A stretch of DNA of 36,484 bases from Deltaproteobacteria bacterium (GTDB lineage Bacteria > Desulfobacterota > Desulfarculia > Adiutricales > Adiutricaceae): the NCBI GenBank assembly GCA_031263485.1, contig JAISFS010000144.1, positions 1 to 36,484 of the forward strand, in the 5' to 3' direction. Below are positions 35,164 to 36,484 of the stretch, in pieces. The number at the start of each line of letters is the position of its first letter. Position 1 is the stretch's first letter. Under the pieces are notes generated by a model, which saw only the letters and a list, made by a program, of their open reading frames with translations, was not told the origin of the DNA and did no database searches. A program made the translations under genes and the position numbers.

Positions 35164-35703
35164 CTAGTCGGCTTCGGTCCCGGCGGCCTTGGCCGCCTTC
35201 GATGCCGCCACCCTGGCGGCCCTCGAGGACTTGCTGGAGCCCAAGGCGCCCGCGATCTTGCCCGTCGGGTCGGTCCTGCGCCTGCGGACGGCGCCGGGGC
35301 CGTCGTCGAAGCCGATGGCCGGGGGCTCGTCGTAGCGGAGCCGGACGGAGATGTGGCAGAAGCGCTTCAGGATCGGCTTGGCCGCGCCGTGGGAAACGGG
35401 GTGGTGACGCTTCAGGTACGGGGCCTTCCCGATCTGGACGCTCTCGACCGTGAGCCCGTCGGGGTTCCTGTTCGGGTCGGCCGCCACCGCGTTGGCTATC
35501 GCTGACTTCAGGACCTTCAGGATAAGCCGGGCCGAACTCGCTGGGGAGCAGGCCAGCATGGCGCTGGCCCTGGCGGCGGACAGGCCCGCGAGCGTCCTCG
35601 CCCTGACCGCGGCCTTGGACGGCGGGCACCTGAGGTACTTCGACAGGGCGCAGAGATCCCGTTTGGGGCGCTGATTCCTGGGAAGGGTCTTGGCTTTCTT
35701 CAT
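35164..35703 (-). CDS. rplV: 50S ribosomal protein L22, with C-terminal extension
   Basis: L22 lines the exit tunnel through a beta-hairpin. The core (about residues 20-122) contains AARASAMLACSPASSARLILKVLKSAIANA and ends KRFCHISVRLRYDE. At 179 residues it is longer than the usual 110-120: an N-terminal basic extension of about 15 residues and a C-terminal tail of about 55 residues rich in Ala, Arg, Lys and Ser. GGGAGT precedes the ATG. It follows rpsS by 38 bp. Confidence 0.97.
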   Translation of the reverse strand: MKKAKTLPRNQRPKRDLCALSKYLRCPPSKAAVRARTLAGLSAARASAMLACSPASSARLILKVLKSAIANAVAADPNRNPDGLTVESVQIGKAPYLKRHHPVSHGAAKPILKRFCHISVRLRYDEPPAIGFDDGPGAVRRRRTDPTGKIAGALGSSKSSRAARVAASKAAKAAGTEAD

Positions 35704-35741
35704 GGGAGACTCCCGGGCGCGCTGCGCACGGCTGATTCCGC

Positions 35742-36029
35742 CTACTTGCGGGCGGGCTTCTTCACCTTCTTGTCGGCGGCGTGGCCGTGGAAGGTGCGGG
35801 TGGGCGAGAACTCGCCCAGCTTGTGCCCGACCATGTTCTCGGTCACGAACACGGGCAGGAACTTCCTGCCGTTGTGGACCGCGAAGGTGAGGCCGACCAT
35901 CTCGGGAAGCACGGTGGAGCGGCGGGACCAGGTCTTGATGACCCGGCGGTCGCCGGCCTCCGTGGCGGTCTGGGTCTTGGCCATGAGGTGGGCGTCCACG
36001 AAGGGGCCCTTTTTCACGCTGCGTGGCAT
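35742..36029 (-). CDS. rpsS: 30S ribosomal protein S19
   Basis: S19 pairs with S13 in the small-subunit head. The 95-residue product reads [18 protein letters not shown] with the conserved [18 protein letters not shown] and [21 protein letters not shown] precedes the ATG. It is 51 bp downstream of rplB. Confidence 0.99.
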   Translation of the reverse strand: MPRSVKKGPFVDAHLMAKTQTATEAGDRRVIKTWSRRSTVLPEMVGLTFAVHNGRKFLPVFVTENMVGHKLGEFSPTRTFHGHAADKKVKKPARK

Positions 36030-36080
36030 GCTCTGGTTCCTCCGGTCTGGGTCCGGCTGGCGCCGGGGCCGGGATCGGCG

Positions 36081-36484
36081 CTACTTGGCGCCGCGGCGCT
36101 TGACGATGAAGCGGTTGGAGGGCTTGTTCTTCTTGCGGGTCTTGGCGCCCTTGGTGGGCTTGCCCCAGGGGGTGACCGGGTGCCGGCCGCCCGAGCTCTT
36201 GCCCTCGCCGCCGCCCAGGGGGTGGTCGACGGGGTTCATGGCGACGCCGCGCACGTGGGGGCGGCGGCCCAGGTAGCGGGATCGGCCGGCCTTGCCCAGC
36301 GACACCGAGTTGTGCTCGGGGTTCCCGACCTGGCCCACGGTGGCGCGGCAGACGCTCAGCACGCGCCTCATCTCGCCGGAGGGGAGCTTCACGAGGCAGT
36401 AGGCGCCCTCCTTGGCCATGAGCTGGGCCGCGCAGCCCGCGCCCCTGGCCATCTGGCCGCCCTTGCCGGGCTTGAGCTCGATGT
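36081..36484 (-). CDS. rplB: 50S ribosomal protein L2, C-terminal part (cut by window end)
   Basis: L2 is a core protein of the peptidyl-transferase region. The window holds about the last 134 codons, entering in frame at [16 protein letters not shown]. The conserved C-terminal block [29 protein letters not shown] contains the histidine-bearing NPVDHP segment. The gene begins beyond the right edge. Confidence 0.99.
   Translation of the reverse strand, partial: IELKPGKGGQMARGAGCAAQLMAKEGAYCLVKLPSGEMRRVLSVCRATVGQVGNPEHNSVSLGKAGRSRYLGRRPHVRGVAMNPVDHPLGGGEGKSSGGRHPVTPWGKPTKGAKTRKKNKPSNRFIVKRRGAK

Overview
The window is GC-rich bacterial chromosome. Its right two thirds is one long minus-strand block of core genes: the S10/spc/alpha ribosomal-protein cluster, secY and adk, followed downstream by the rod-shape/elongasome genes mreB, mreC, mreD, mrdA (PBP2) and rodA. 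This gene order, the full MreBCD-PBP2-RodA set and the composition suggest a rod-shaped Gram-negative organism, possibly of a deltaproteobacterial (Desulfobacterota) lineage. That placement is inference from gene order only; no taxonomic marker was compared. Layout: 1-1989 carries no gene but holds a small terminal-inverted-repeat element flanked by 10-bp direct repeats. 1990-6198 (+) encodes a very large CobN/magnesium-chelatase-H-type protein with an N-terminal export signal and a C-terminal membrane anchor. 6199-9955 is an AT-richer island with a decayed minus-strand reading frame, a consensus sigma70 promoter, a dispersed ~205-bp element and an AAA-ATPase/PD-(D/E)XK nuclease gene. 9956-11383 (-) is a probable operon of three unrecognised proteins. 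11916-11992 (-) is tRNA-Pro(CGG) with a clear promoter and terminator. 12531-20812 (-) holds rodA, mrdA, mreD, mreC and mreB, broken by two large spacers. 21406-36484 (-) runs rplQ, rpoA, rpsD, rpsK, rpsM, rpmJ, adk, secY, rplO, rpmD, rpsE, rplR, rplF, rpsH, rpsN, rplE, rplX, rplN, rpsQ, rpmC, rplP, rpsC, rplV, rpsS and the 3' end of rplB, listed here from low to high coordinate, the reverse of transcription. infA and map, often found between adk and rpmJ, are absent. What is odd is the non-coding DNA. Many spacers, including those inside the ribosomal operon, are long (up to 527 bp) and filled with short GC-rich tandem repeats, each spacer with its own unit (8, 15/16, 16, 20, 21, 25, 26 or 27 bp). 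The most structured is an exact 20-bp x 11 array between rpsC and rplP; its transcript would form a row of small hairpins, several with cUUCGg tetraloops, ending next to the rplP ribosome-binding site. Two related ~205-bp elements with imperfect terminal inverted repeats lie upstream of the nuclease gene and of mreC. L17 and S3 carry unusual internal insertions. Many core genes use GTG or TTG starts.
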